Below, piece by piece: positions 25,886 through 34,577 of a stretch of DNA of 64,000 nucleotides. The DNA is from Shimia gijangensis. Lineage in GTDB: Bacteria; Pseudomonadota; Alphaproteobacteria; Rhodobacterales; Rhodobacteraceae. Both the position numbers and the translations under genes were made by a program. The notes below the pieces were generated by a model. That model made no database searches and was not told the DNA's origin. It saw only the letters and a list, made by a program, of their open reading frames with translations. Every line of letters starts with the position of its first letter. Position 1 is the stretch's first letter. The stretch lies in contig NZ_FQZQ01000010.1 of assembly GCF_900142085.1 (NCBI RefSeq), positions 62,001-126,000 of the forward strand, written 5' to 3'.

Positions 25886-26230
25886 TTAGAACGGCATCTT
25901 GAAATCAGCAGGCAAGCCAACGGCTTCGCTGATTTTGCCCATTTCTGACTGCGCCCGATCCGCGGCTTTGGTCTGAGCATCTTTGATCGCGGCAAGGATC
26001 AGGTCTTCGACAACTTCTTTGTCATCGCCATTAAAGATCGAAGGGTCGATGTCGAGGCCTTTAAGCTCACCCTTGGCCGAAGCCGTGGCTTTGACAAGGC
26101 CTGCACCGCTTTCACCGACAACCAGGATGTCTTGCAGATCGTCCTGCATCTGGGTCATTTTGGTTTGCAGTTCCTGCGCCTGCTTCATCATTTTGGCCAT
26201 GTCGCCCATTTGGCCGAGTCCTTTAAGCAT
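25886..26230 (-). CDS. YbaB/EbfC nucleoid-associated protein
   Basis: A 114-residue DNA-binding dimer protein: MLKGLGQMGDMAKMMKQAQE, VKATASAKGELKGLDIDPSI and EVVEDLILAAIKDAQTKAAD. The position between dnaX and recR is conserved across bacteria and supports the call. Confidence 0.95.
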   Translation of the reverse strand: MLKGLGQMGDMAKMMKQAQELQTKMTQMQDDLQDILVVGESGAGLVKATASAKGELKGLDIDPSIFNGDDKEVVEDLILAAIKDAQTKAADRAQSEMGKISEAVGLPADFKMPF

Positions 26231-26413
26231 TCTGGGATCTCCTGATCGGGTAGCGTTAATGTTTGAGCCTTAAATACGGTGACCAGGCCATCGGGACAAG
26301 GCCGAGTGGCCAGATTCCTTGCGCTTGATTGATCGTGCTGAGAGAATTGATCCGGGTCCAGATGGAGGCCCCGTTTCTAATGTCTTAGCACAACCTGAGA
26401 CTCGCGGGTGGGA

Positions 26414-28165
26414 CTAGTCTTCCTCAAATGGGTCCCATTCTTCATCAACTTCGGGCAGTGCGTCCGCTTGGGCTTCGGCCACAATTTCCTGCTGGGTTTT
26501 GATGTCGATGATCTTGGCTCGCGGGAAAGCATCTTTGACCGCTTGTACCATGGGGTGTTTGAGCGCCTCGGCCTCAAGCGCGGTGCGTGCGGCGTTGCGC
26601 TTTTCAACGATGGTTTCGGTGCCACCTTCGTTCACAATGATCACGGCCCAGCGATTGCCAGTCCAGCTTTGTAGACGTGCACCAAGGCGTTGCGCGAGAT
26701 CAGAGGGCGCTGTGGCGGTGGGGACAAATTCGATTCGCCCCGGACGATAAGACACCAGACGCATGTCGGCCTCGATATCCATCAAAAGCTTGCCATCGCG
26801 ATTTTTACGGATCAACTCAATCACATGATCAAAGGTAGCGAACCTTGCCAGCGCCGTTTCCGGCTGTTGCGCCAAGGCCGTAACAGTGCCTCCGGGTGCG
26901 CCAGCCGTTTGTGTGGTCGACACGGCCTGGGCGCCTCTGCCGGTGCCGCCTGATGTGGGGGCTCCACCACCCGGGCCACCAGAGGGGGCAGGGGGAACGG
27001 GAGTGTCTTTCAGCTTGCGCAAAAGTTCTTCGGGGCTGGGCAGGTCAGCCACATGTGTCAGGCGGATGATCGCCATTTCGGCGGCCATCATCGCATTGGG
27101 GGCGGCAGCAACCTCTTCCAGTGCCTTGAGAAGCATCTGCCACATCCGGGTGAGCACACGCATCGGCAGTTTATGGGCCATGGTCTGACCACGGGCCCGT
27201 TCGTCCGGGCCAATGGTGGGGTCATCGGCGGCATCCGGGGTGATTTGCACCACGCTGACCCAATGGGTGATCTCGGCGAGATCGCGCAGAACCGCCATAG
27301 GGTCAGCCCCGTCTGCATACTGCGCGGACAACTCGGCCAATGCGCCGCCTGCGTCACCTTGCATGATCATGTCAAACAGATCGAGCACTCGACCCCGATC
27401 AGCCAGCCCCAGCATGGCGCGCACTTGCTCGGCGCTGGTTTCGCCTGCGCCGTGGCTGATGGCCTGATCCAGCAGGGATTGCGCGTCGCGGGCCGAACCT
27501 TCGGCGGCGCGGGTGATCAGAGCGAGCGCATCGTCAGTGATTTCCGCAGATTCAGCGATGGCAATGCGGCGCAGCATGGCAATCATGTCTTCGGGTTCTA
27601 TTCGGCGCAGATCAAACCGCTGACAGCGAGACAGAACCGTTACGGGGACTTTCCGAATCTCGGTGGTGGCAAAGACAAATTTGACGTGTGCAGGAGGCTC
27701 TTCGAGGGTTTTCAGCAACGCGTTAAACGCGCTGGTTGAAAGCATGTGCACTTCGTCGATGATGTAGATTTTGTAACGCGCCGAGGCCGCGCGGTAATGT
27801 ACCGAGTCGATAATCTCGCGGATATCATTCACACCTGTACGAGAGGCGGCGTCCATCTCCATCACATCGACATGACGGCCTTCCATGATCGCAACGCAGT
27901 TTTCGCATTCCCCGCAAGGTTCGGTTGTGGGGCCACCAGCGCCGTCCGGGCCGATACAATTCATACCCTTGGCAATGATCCGTGCGGTGGTGGTTTTGCC
28001 GGTGCCGCGGATACCGGTCATGATAAAGGCTTGCGCGATGCGGTCGGCCTCAAACGCGTTTTTCAGCGTGCGCACCATTGCGTCCTGTCCGACGAGATCA
28101 GCAAAGGTCTCGGGTCGGTATTTGCGGGCGAGAACCTGATAGCCGGTGTCTTGGGTGTCGGTCAT
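26414..28165 (-). CDS. dnaX: DNA polymerase III subunits tau/gamma
   Basis: A 583-residue clamp-loader ATPase. It has YQVLARKYRPETFADLVGQD, Walker A GIRGTGKTTTARII, the zinc-module cysteines (CIGP...CGECENC), Walker B KIYIIDEVHMLS, the arginine-finger region TEIRKVPVTVLSRCQRFDLR and a Pro/Gly-rich linker before the tau C-terminal domain. ATG 28165 gives the standard start; in-frame codons reach further upstream but lack homology. No obvious A-rich frameshift site was seen, so only tau may be made directly. A 183-bp gap precedes ybaB. Confidence 0.95.
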   Translation of the reverse strand: MTDTQDTGYQVLARKYRPETFADLVGQDAMVRTLKNAFEADRIAQAFIMTGIRGTGKTTTARIIAKGMNCIGPDGAGGPTTEPCGECENCVAIMEGRHVDVMEMDAASRTGVNDIREIIDSVHYRAASARYKIYIIDEVHMLSTSAFNALLKTLEEPPAHVKFVFATTEIRKVPVTVLSRCQRFDLRRIEPEDMIAMLRRIAIAESAEITDDALALITRAAEGSARDAQSLLDQAISHGAGETSAEQVRAMLGLADRGRVLDLFDMIMQGDAGGALAELSAQYADGADPMAVLRDLAEITHWVSVVQITPDAADDPTIGPDERARGQTMAHKLPMRVLTRMWQMLLKALEEVAAAPNAMMAAEMAIIRLTHVADLPSPEELLRKLKDTPVPPAPSGGPGGGAPTSGGTGRGAQAVSTTQTAGAPGGTVTALAQQPETALARFATFDHVIELIRKNRDGKLLMDIEADMRLVSYRPGRIEFVPTATAPSDLAQRLGARLQSWTGNRWAVIIVNEGGTETIVEKRNAARTALEAEALKHPMVQAVKDAFPRAKIIDIKTQQEIVAEAQADALPEVDEEWDPFEED

Positions 28166-28357
28166 GCGGGGCCTGTCACGTTGGTGCGGGATTCGCGGTT
28201 TGAGATAAGGTATGACGGGCAGGGCGGCGCGTCTACCGAAGAACCCTGCCTTGCGTGCATTGCCCTCGCCGTACGGGTCAAGGCGCACTAAGCCTATGGG
28301 TTGATGGGGCTGCAAGGGGTGCGCTAGGTTTGCGCCAGTTTGTGAGTGAGGGAAGTT

Positions 28358-29194
28358 ATGCGTTTACGAGGTGTGCGGAAAAGCCAGAATGTTGAGGACC
28401 GCCGCCGCTCAGGGGGTGCCAAGGGCGCCGGGATTGGCGGTGTCGGTCTGTTGGTCATTCTGGCCATCGGATATTTTGCAGGCATTGATGTGTCACCGTT
28501 GCTGAACGATATGGCCCAGCCACAGCAACAAGCCACTGGTGAATTGAGCGCCGAAGAACAAAAGGCCGGGGCGTTTAGTGCGGCCGTACTGGGGTCTACC
28601 GAAGAGGTTTGGGATCAGGTGTTTTCTGAGCAATTGGGGCGCAGCTATACCCCACCTGTTCTGGTGCTGTTTTCTGGCACGACCCAAAGCCCCTGCGGTG
28701 GTGCCAGCGGGGCCACGGGACCGTTTTACTGTCCCGGTGACCGCAAAGCCTATCTGGACACGCAATTCTTTGCGACTTTGCCGCGCCAGCTGGGGGCCAA
28801 AGGCGATTTTGCTGCCGCTTATGTGATTGCTCATGAGGTCGCCCATCATGTGCAAAACGAATTGGGTATCCTTTCCAAGGTGCATCAAGCACGTCAGCAA
28901 TCCAGCAAGCGGGACGCCAATGCGCTAACTGTGCGGCTTGAGTTGCAGGCCGATTGCCTTTCCGGTGTCTGGGCGCGCGCCGTCGACGGACTGCTGGAAC
29001 CCGGCGATCTGGAGGAAGCGCTGAATGCGGCGCGTATGATTGGGGACGATCACTTGCAAAAACGCGCAGGCCGGATACCACAACCACATACGTTTACCCA
29101 TGGCACATCTGCCCAGAGATCACGTTGGTTCAAACGCGGATATGACAGTGGCGATGTGCAGCAATGTGATACCTTTGGGGCCAAACGCCTGTGA
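28358..29194 (+). CDS. Neutral zinc metallopeptidase (YpfJ/KPN_02809 family)
   Basis: A 278-residue protein with one N-terminal membrane helix (IGGVGLLVILAIGYFAGIDV), a Gln/Ala-rich linker, then the family catalytic domain: FYCPGDRKAYLDTQFFATL, the zinc site AYVIAHEVAHHVQNELG (HExxH) and LELQADCLSGVWARAV with the third metal ligand. FTHGTSAQRSRWFKRGYDSG is the family C-terminus. The domain should face the periplasm. Physiological substrates are unknown. ATG 28358 follows GAGGGAAG. It overlaps the next gene by GTGA. Confidence 0.88.
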   Translation: MRLRGVRKSQNVEDRRRSGGAKGAGIGGVGLLVILAIGYFAGIDVSPLLNDMAQPQQQATGELSAEEQKAGAFSAAVLGSTEEVWDQVFSEQLGRSYTPPVLVLFSGTTQSPCGGASGATGPFYCPGDRKAYLDTQFFATLPRQLGAKGDFAAAYVIAHEVAHHVQNELGILSKVHQARQQSSKRDANALTVRLELQADCLSGVWARAVDGLLEPGDLEEALNAARMIGDDHLQKRAGRIPQPHTFTHGTSAQRSRWFKRGYDSGDVQQCDTFGAKRL

Positions 29195-29670
29195 ACTTTG
29201 TCATTACATCGTTGAGTGCTGGGCGGGGTGTGATCGGTATTTGCCCTGCTCCGGGACGGTATGGGGATTTTGCGGCCGATCTGGATACCCTTCTGGCGTG
29301 GCAACCGGCTTTGGTTTTGTCGGTGACCGAGCTTGCGGAACTTGATCGCATCGGGGCCGAAAGCTTTCCTGACAAACTGGCTCACGCAGGGATCGAATGG
29401 GCCTATCTGCCGATCCGTGATTTTGGTGCACCTGAAGGCAAGACGCTTGCTCACTGGCCAGAAACGTCTCAGCAGGTGCGGGCAACGCTCGATAAAGGAG
29501 GGCGCGTTTTAGTGCATTGCTTTGGAGGCTGTGGCCGATCCGGGATGGCCATTTTGCGTCTGCTGGTTGAGATGGGCGAGAACGGCGCTGAAGCGTTGAA
29601 CCGATTGCGGGTGGTGCGGCCTTGCGCAGTGGAGACAGAGGCGCAGATGCAGTGGGCTCTGCACCTCTGA
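29191..29670 (+). CDS. Tyrosine/dual-specificity phosphatase-like protein
   Basis: A 159-residue Cys-based phosphatase. The P-loop is VLVHCFGGCGRSGMA, matching HCx5R. The general-acid aspartate probably lies in YLPIRDFGAPE. The overall layout follows small KAP/DSP-like bacterial phosphatases. The start is GTG 29191, overlapping the metallopeptidase TGA by four bases, so the two are translationally coupled. The substrate (protein or phosphoinositide-like) is unknown. Confidence 0.82.
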   Translation: MNFVITSLSAGRGVIGICPAPGRYGDFAADLDTLLAWQPALVLSVTELAELDRIGAESFPDKLAHAGIEWAYLPIRDFGAPEGKTLAHWPETSQQVRATLDKGGRVLVHCFGGCGRSGMAILRLLVEMGENGAEALNRLRVVRPCAVETEAQMQWALHL

Positions 29671-29673
29671 GAT

Positions 29674-30732
29674 TTAACGCCGTCGGCCGTGCTTATCTTT
29701 CATCGCGGAGCGCACCATTTTCCCAAAGTTACGGTCATTTCTGTGTGCTTCATGTAGCGTGGCACTGTTGTGGGCATCTTCCCGCAACAGTTTGCGCCAC
29801 CGATCAAGGCGATCGGGTGTGAGTTCACCCCTTTCAACTGCGTTCAGAACGGCGCAATCAGGTTCGGTTTCATGGGCGCAGTTTGAAAACCGGCAATTGC
29901 GCGCCAGATCTTCAATGTCGCCAAACACCGCCTCAATGCCTTCGGACGCATCGGCAAGGCGCAGAGCGCGCATGCCGGGCGTGTCGATCAGCCATCCACC
30001 AAAACGGGTTCGAAACAGTTCGCGAACCGTTGTGGTATGGCGACCCTTGGCATCATCTTCGCGGATCGCCTGTGTCTCGATCTGAGAGGCCGTTAGTGCG
30101 TTGGATAAGGTTGATTTCCCCACACCTGAGGAGCCCAGCAAGGCAATCGTCTGACCGTCTTTGCACCAAGGCGCCAACAATTCGGCCTCGTCCGCCGCAG
30201 TGGCATTCAATGCCAGCGCTGTCACCAAAGGCGAAAGGCGTTCAGCCCGGCGCACGTAATCACGCGGGTCGTCGCATAGGTCGGATTTTGTCAGAACCAC
30301 AAGCGGCAGGCAGCCAGAGGTCAGCGCCAGCGCAAGATAGCGTTCCAAACGAGCTTCGTTGAAGTCAGCATTGCAAGATGAGACGATGGCCAGCGTGTCA
30401 ACATTCGCAGCGATCAACTGCGTTTCAACGCCGGTGCCCGCTGCGCGGCGTTCAAGGTTCGTGTGTGGCGTCAGTCGACGCTCAATACTCACATGATCTG
30501 TGGTCAAAATCACCCAGTCGCCGACGGCAAAATGAGATGTTTGAGCGTCAGATGGCGCAAGTACCGTCAAAGGGCCGTCTGTTGTCAGAACGAAAACCCT
30601 GTCGCGGGCAATAGAGGTGACGCGGGCGGCGTGGCAAAGATCATCATCGTCGCATTGGGCGGCGAAGTGGGGCGACCATCCAAGGTCGGTCAGTGTAAAA
30701 TTGGTCAATGGGGTATTCCCGATACGTGTCAT
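29674..30732 (-). CDS. rsgA: Ribosome small-subunit biogenesis GTPase RsgA
   Basis: A 352-residue circularly permuted GTPase. The order is an OB-fold, G4 VVLTKSDL, G1 LLGSSGVGKSTLSNAL, G2/G3 KGRHTTTVRELF and LIDTPGMRAL, then the zinc-binding CRFSNCAHETEPDCAV. RsgA checks late 30S assembly. Length and C-terminal basic tail are normal. The SRP RNA gene lies upstream in the same orientation. Confidence 0.94.
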   Translation of the reverse strand: MTRIGNTPLTNFTLTDLGWSPHFAAQCDDDDLCHAARVTSIARDRVFVLTTDGPLTVLAPSDAQTSHFAVGDWVILTTDHVSIERRLTPHTNLERRAAGTGVETQLIAANVDTLAIVSSCNADFNEARLERYLALALTSGCLPLVVLTKSDLCDDPRDYVRRAERLSPLVTALALNATAADEAELLAPWCKDGQTIALLGSSGVGKSTLSNALTASQIETQAIREDDAKGRHTTTVRELFRTRFGGWLIDTPGMRALRLADASEGIEAVFGDIEDLARNCRFSNCAHETEPDCAVLNAVERGELTPDRLDRWRKLLREDAHNSATLHEAHRNDRNFGKMVRSAMKDKHGRRR

Positions 30733-30853
30733 AGTCGAGCCTGACCCAAAAGGTGCAGGCTGGCAATAAACGGTCGGACGGTCGCGATGGTAATTATGCG
30801 GCGACGGCCCGGAAGGGTGCTACATTCTCCATGTATCCTCCGGGGATTGTATT

Positions 30854-30955
30854 GGGTGAGAGGCTGGACATCGACCCAAGCGGGGCTCGTTGTGGCTGCT
30901 TCCTTCCGGATCTGACCAGGTTGGCGAGGCGCCTGCCCGCGCCAACCTCTCAACC
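30854..30955 (-). ncRNA. ffs: Signal recognition particle RNA (small bacterial 4.5S type)
   Basis: Read on the minus strand, GGTTGAGAGGTTGG at the 5' end pairs with CCAGCCTCTCACCC at the 3' end (one mismatch, one G-U). The apical part has the invariant Ffh-binding core CTGGTCAGATCCGGAAGGAA with GCAGCC following, the sequence of the tetraloop and symmetric loop of SRP RNA. The length of about 100 nt is right. It partners Ffh (12226-13740). End points are estimated from the terminal stem and may be off by a few bases. Confidence 0.93.
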
Positions 30956-30959
30956 GACG

Positions 30960-30987
30960 ATATAATCGCCACAGAGTAAGGATGCAA
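30960..30987 (-). promoter_or_regulatory. Candidate promoter of the SRP RNA gene
   Basis: On the minus strand TTGCAT, a 16-bp spacer and TTATAT lie so that transcription would begin at the first paired base of the RNA (about 30955). The fit to the RNA end supports both calls. Confidence 0.5.
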
Positions 30988-30992
30988 GCCGC

Positions 30993-32879
30993 CTAAAGGT
31001 TCATCGACAGGCGCATGCGCAAGAAACCGTCGTGCGTCGGGCCGATTTCTTCCAATCCGGGAATGCTCAGTTGATTTAGAAAGGGTTTTACGCCGGGCCC
31101 CGTGTCAAATACGACCGAAGCGCCTGCAATGGGCAAAAAGCTCCAGGGTGACGGGGGCAGGGCATCCAAAGACAGAGGTCTGGCCACGGTTTCTGCCAGC
31201 AGATCGCGGATTTTGGTATCGCTTTGAAAGACGATTCGGTCCGGTGTGACATGAGGAAACCCTCCGCCTCCGCCTGATCGGTAATTGTTCACGGCCAGAA
31301 CAAAGCTTTGCTTGGAGTCAATTGCTGTGCCGTGGTGTCGAATGTTACGGACGCGTCTGGTCTCAGGATTGATCTCATGTCCATTCGGATCAAATCGCGG
31401 TGGGAGGCTCAGATCGATCTCATAGGTTAGACCAAATATTGTGTCACTGTTGTACGGTGGAAAGTCATCATTTCGCAAAGGTTGTTCTGAACAATCTGGC
31501 AGCACCTGATTGTAGATGCTGGCAGACATTTCCAGCCAATCGACAATTTCGCACCCGGTGAGTTGCAGAGCGCTGACATCGTTTGGAAAGAACTGAATGT
31601 CAGAGATATTGCGCAGGGCGATTGGGCCGGCAGGAATGTGGGTGAAGTGGCCCGACCCGCTACGCCCACCGCATTTTTGCGGGGCGGCGGCGGACAAAAG
31701 TGGCAGGTTCGCAAGCGAAGTCCCTTTTAGTTGGCTACGCAGATATTTGGCCTGCGCATGTGCCACCAAACGCACAGACGTGCATCCGGGCAGCAAAGAA
31801 AAATAGCTGTGTATAGGAAAGGGCACTTCTCCCAAGGGCTCTCGCACCCGCGACAGGACCCATTCATGCGCCGGGGTTAGGCGGGCCACGATGTTAGGAT
31901 CTTCTGCAAGCAGCTTTGCACCGGTTCCTGGGATAAGTTCAGCCGCATGAGACCGGACATTCCAGGAGGCCCCTGATTTTTCAAGAACCAGGTCAATTTT
32001 CCCTAAGTAGGCGGCCGCCGATCCGGGCATGACAGTGGGCACACCGGCGATAGTGCCTGCTCGTTCCCGGATTTCCGGATGATCTGGTTGATCTGTTTCC
32101 GGAAACCGAAGGTGTGAGTGCCCGAGGATCAGCGCGTCGATCCCTTCAATGCCTGCAATATAAAGCCCGGCGTTTTCCATGTTGCCCTGTCGGGTGTCGT
32201 TGGACACCCCCGTATGGGCAAGGCCAATCACGACATCTGCACCCTGATCGCGCAAATCCTGCACCGCCACCTGAGCGGCATCGACGCTGTCTTGCGCTGA
32301 AATTTTGCCGGACACCCGCGAATAGTCCCAATTCAGGACCTGAGGTGGCAAAACACCGAACAGCCCGATCCTGACTGTTTGCAATTGTCCCGACTGATCC
32401 TGAATCTGAGGTTCTAAAATCACATGGCTTTGCCACAAATTTTTCAGAAATTGCTCGTCTGGATCAACCGGTGTGAGGTTGGCACAAAGCAGGGGGAATT
32501 GCATTTCTCTGAGGATGGCGCTCAATCGGTCAAGCGGCACGTTGAACTCATGGTTGCCCAACGCCGCTGCGTCATAGTCCAGAGCATTCATCGCTTCGAC
32601 CACAGGGTGTGAGACCGTTTCAGGGGGTGTCTGATCGGTGAATACATCGGCCAGCGGTGTGCCCTGCAGAAAATCTCCATTGTCGACCAGAATGACATTC
32701 TGGTTTTTTGATCGTTCCGAGGCGATCAAAGTGGCGAGGCGCGAAAGGGCCGATTTTTCTTTTGCAGGGTGGTCGCTGTAATAATCGTAGGCAAGCAAAT
32801 GGGCGTGCACGTCTGTTGTTGCAAGCAAAGTCAGTCTGATATCATTTGAATTGATTTTGGAAGAGTCAGGTTCGGGCAC
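30993..32879 (-). CDS. CpdB-like 2',3'-cyclic-nucleotide phosphodiesterase / 5'-nucleotidase without a signal peptide
   Basis: A 628-residue metallophosphoesterase plus 5'-nucleotidase C-terminal domain protein. Metal-site motifs are LLATTDVHAHL (DxH), ILVDNGDFLQGTPLA (GDxxQG), ALGNHEFN (GNHE) and IGLAHTG/LGHSHLRFP. The C-terminal substrate domain has FVLAVNNYRSGGGGGFPH. Enzymes of this kind release nucleosides from cyclic nucleotides in the periplasm, but this one starts VPEPDSSKINSNDIRLTLL with no signal. GTG 32879 is the only in-frame start before an upstream stop codon. A cytoplasmic location or a recently lost leader is possible. Confidence 0.85.
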   Translation of the reverse strand: MPEPDSSKINSNDIRLTLLATTDVHAHLLAYDYYSDHPAKEKSALSRLATLIASERSKNQNVILVDNGDFLQGTPLADVFTDQTPPETVSHPVVEAMNALDYDAAALGNHEFNVPLDRLSAILREMQFPLLCANLTPVDPDEQFLKNLWQSHVILEPQIQDQSGQLQTVRIGLFGVLPPQVLNWDYSRVSGKISAQDSVDAAQVAVQDLRDQGADVVIGLAHTGVSNDTRQGNMENAGLYIAGIEGIDALILGHSHLRFPETDQPDHPEIRERAGTIAGVPTVMPGSAAAYLGKIDLVLEKSGASWNVRSHAAELIPGTGAKLLAEDPNIVARLTPAHEWVLSRVREPLGEVPFPIHSYFSLLPGCTSVRLVAHAQAKYLRSQLKGTSLANLPLLSAAAPQKCGGRSGSGHFTHIPAGPIALRNISDIQFFPNDVSALQLTGCEIVDWLEMSASIYNQVLPDCSEQPLRNDDFPPYNSDTIFGLTYEIDLSLPPRFDPNGHEINPETRRVRNIRHHGTAIDSKQSFVLAVNNYRSGGGGGFPHVTPDRIVFQSDTKIRDLLAETVARPLSLDALPPSPWSFLPIAGASVVFDTGPGVKPFLNQLSIPGLEEIGPTHDGFLRMRLSMNL

Positions 32880-33088
32880 GATGTCTCGTTCGGGATAAAG
32901 TTATGAAAACACAGCGAATACTTGCAAGGCACTTCGCGCAAGGGAGCATTCGTAGGCGCGTAATACAAGGGAGATTTGGTTCTTTTTTTAAATTCCGCAG
33001 AGAAGTGACACCTCCCTTGGGCTGACGAAGCATTGCCGCAGCACCATTTCCGTGGCAAGCCCGTTGAGGGTTTACGAAGGGTTAAGGC

Positions 33089-34057
33089 ATGCGGCACGCA
33101 GAGACAGTGACATTTGGCGGTTCTGGTTTGGACCGCGCAGCAGAGTTGCGCGGCAATCCCGAAGCACTGGAAAAGGCCCTGGCAGAACCAGAGGCAACGG
33201 TGATCGTTCTTTGGCGTGGTAAGCCTCTTTTGGCGGGTGCTGATCGCGACATGCTGGCGCGGTTGCCAGCGGGCCATCCAATTCTGGCCGAAGCGCGTAT
33301 GCCGCCGATTTACTTGGGCCGAGATGGAAGCGGACATTGTTTTGCGTTCGACATATCAAGCTGGAAACCGGATGATTTGGACACGGAGGCATTGGGCAGT
33401 TTTCTGGACCAGAGCGAGCAACATCACCCTGCCTTGTCAGCGGAACAGGTATTTTGCGAGCTGCGGGGGGTCATGACGCGACTGGATCAGCGTGACGCGG
33501 AACTGGCGGCAACGGCCAAAGCGGTCCTAAGTTGGCATAGGTCGCACCGGTTCTGCGCGGTTTGTGGCCATGAAAGTGAAATGGCTATGGCTGGCTGGCA
33601 GCGCAATTGCCCGTCTTGCAACAGTAGCCATTTTCCCCGCACTGATCCTGTTGTCATCATGCTGATCACCCACGGAAACAAGGTCCTGATGGGACGCTCA
33701 CCGATTTGGCCAGAAGGAATGTATTCATTGCTGGCGGGATTTGTGGAACCGGGGGAAACTCTTGAAGCTGCCGTACGGCGAGAGGTGATGGAGGAAGCGG
33801 GCATTACAGTTGGTGCGGTCGAATACCTGTCCAGCCAGCCTTGGGCGTTTCCGTCTTCCTTGATGTTTGGCTGCCGAGGGGATGCCGTGACTGAGGAAAT
33901 CACACTGGATCCTGTTGAGCTTGAAGACGCCATTTGGGTAAACCGCGAAGACATGATGCAGGCATTCTCTGGGAGGCACCCGGTCCTGAAACCTGCGCGA
34001 AAAGGGGCCATTGCGCATTTTTTACTGCGCAACTGGCTTGCGGATCGGTTGGATTAA
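33089..34057 (+). CDS. nudC: NAD(+)/NADH pyrophosphatase NudC
   Basis: A 322-residue NudC, which decaps NAD-RNA and hydrolyses NADH. The zinc-ribbon cysteines are in FCAVCGHESE and NCPSCNSSHFPR. The Nudix box GFVEPGETLEAAVRREVMEEAG is complete, followed by SQPWAFPSSLMFG, the NudC-specific SQPWPFPxS motif. It is divergent from the nucleotidase gene, so both neighbours process nucleotides. An SRPBCC gene follows. Confidence 0.93.
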   Translation: MRHAETVTFGGSGLDRAAELRGNPEALEKALAEPEATVIVLWRGKPLLAGADRDMLARLPAGHPILAEARMPPIYLGRDGSGHCFAFDISSWKPDDLDTEALGSFLDQSEQHHPALSAEQVFCELRGVMTRLDQRDAELAATAKAVLSWHRSHRFCAVCGHESEMAMAGWQRNCPSCNSSHFPRTDPVVIMLITHGNKVLMGRSPIWPEGMYSLLAGFVEPGETLEAAVRREVMEEAGITVGAVEYLSSQPWAFPSSLMFGCRGDAVTEEITLDPVELEDAIWVNREDMMQAFSGRHPVLKPARKGAIAHFLLRNWLADRLD

Positions 34058-34103
34058 GGCGTAACTGAAATCCAAAGGTGAACGACCAGTAGGATTAGCT
34101 GAG

Positions 34104-34571
34104 ATGGATTTCGGGGCCCAGGAAAATATCGATGTACCAATCGATAAGGTTTTCGAAATGCTCACGGATTTTGAACGTCACGAACGGTCAGCGATGCGCC
34201 GTGGGGCAGACGTTGTTCGAACGGATAACCTGAAAACCCCCGGTGTCGGGGCGTCCTGGAAAATCGTGTTTCCCTTTCGTGGTAAGGACCGAAAGCTGGA
34301 TCTTGAAGTGATTGAATTTGATCACCCGTATGACATGACCCTTCAGGCTAAGATGCAAGGACTCGATGCCCGGATCAGCCTGCAGCTGGTGGCGTTGTCG
34401 CGGACGTTGACGCGCCTGAACGTGGAAACGAATTTGGCGCCGCAGACCCTGTCTGCCCGACTTTTGGTGCAGTCCTTTAAGCTGGCCAAAGGCAACATCA
34501 ATAAACGCTTTAATCAACGTCTGGCAACACAGGCGCGCGATATGGAAGAGCGGTTTACCCGACTGGCGTAA
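34104..34571 (+). CDS. SRPBCC (START/Bet v1-like) family protein
   Basis: A 155-residue protein with the SRPBCC pattern: NIDVPIDKVFEMLTDFERHE at the N-terminus, TPGVGASWKIVFPFRGKDRK, LEVIEFDHPYDMTLQAKMQG, and a long C-terminal helix. Such folds bind hydrophobic ligands; the ligand is unknown. It is 46 bp after nudC, in the same direction, and may be co-transcribed. It converges with pheA. Confidence 0.75.
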   Translation: MDFGAQENIDVPIDKVFEMLTDFERHERSAMRRGADVVRTDNLKTPGVGASWKIVFPFRGKDRKLDLEVIEFDHPYDMTLQAKMQGLDARISLQLVALSRTLTRLNVETNLAPQTLSARLLVQSFKLAKGNINKRFNQRLATQARDMEERFTRLA

Positions 34572-34577
34572 CGCCGC

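Noticed and set aside
27053-27739. 228-codon frame antisense to dnaX
   Set aside because: It lies wholly within dnaX on the other strand and has no motif.
26414-28165. Programmed frameshift site in dnaX
   Set aside because: I looked for an A-rich slippery heptamer followed by a hairpin and saw none.
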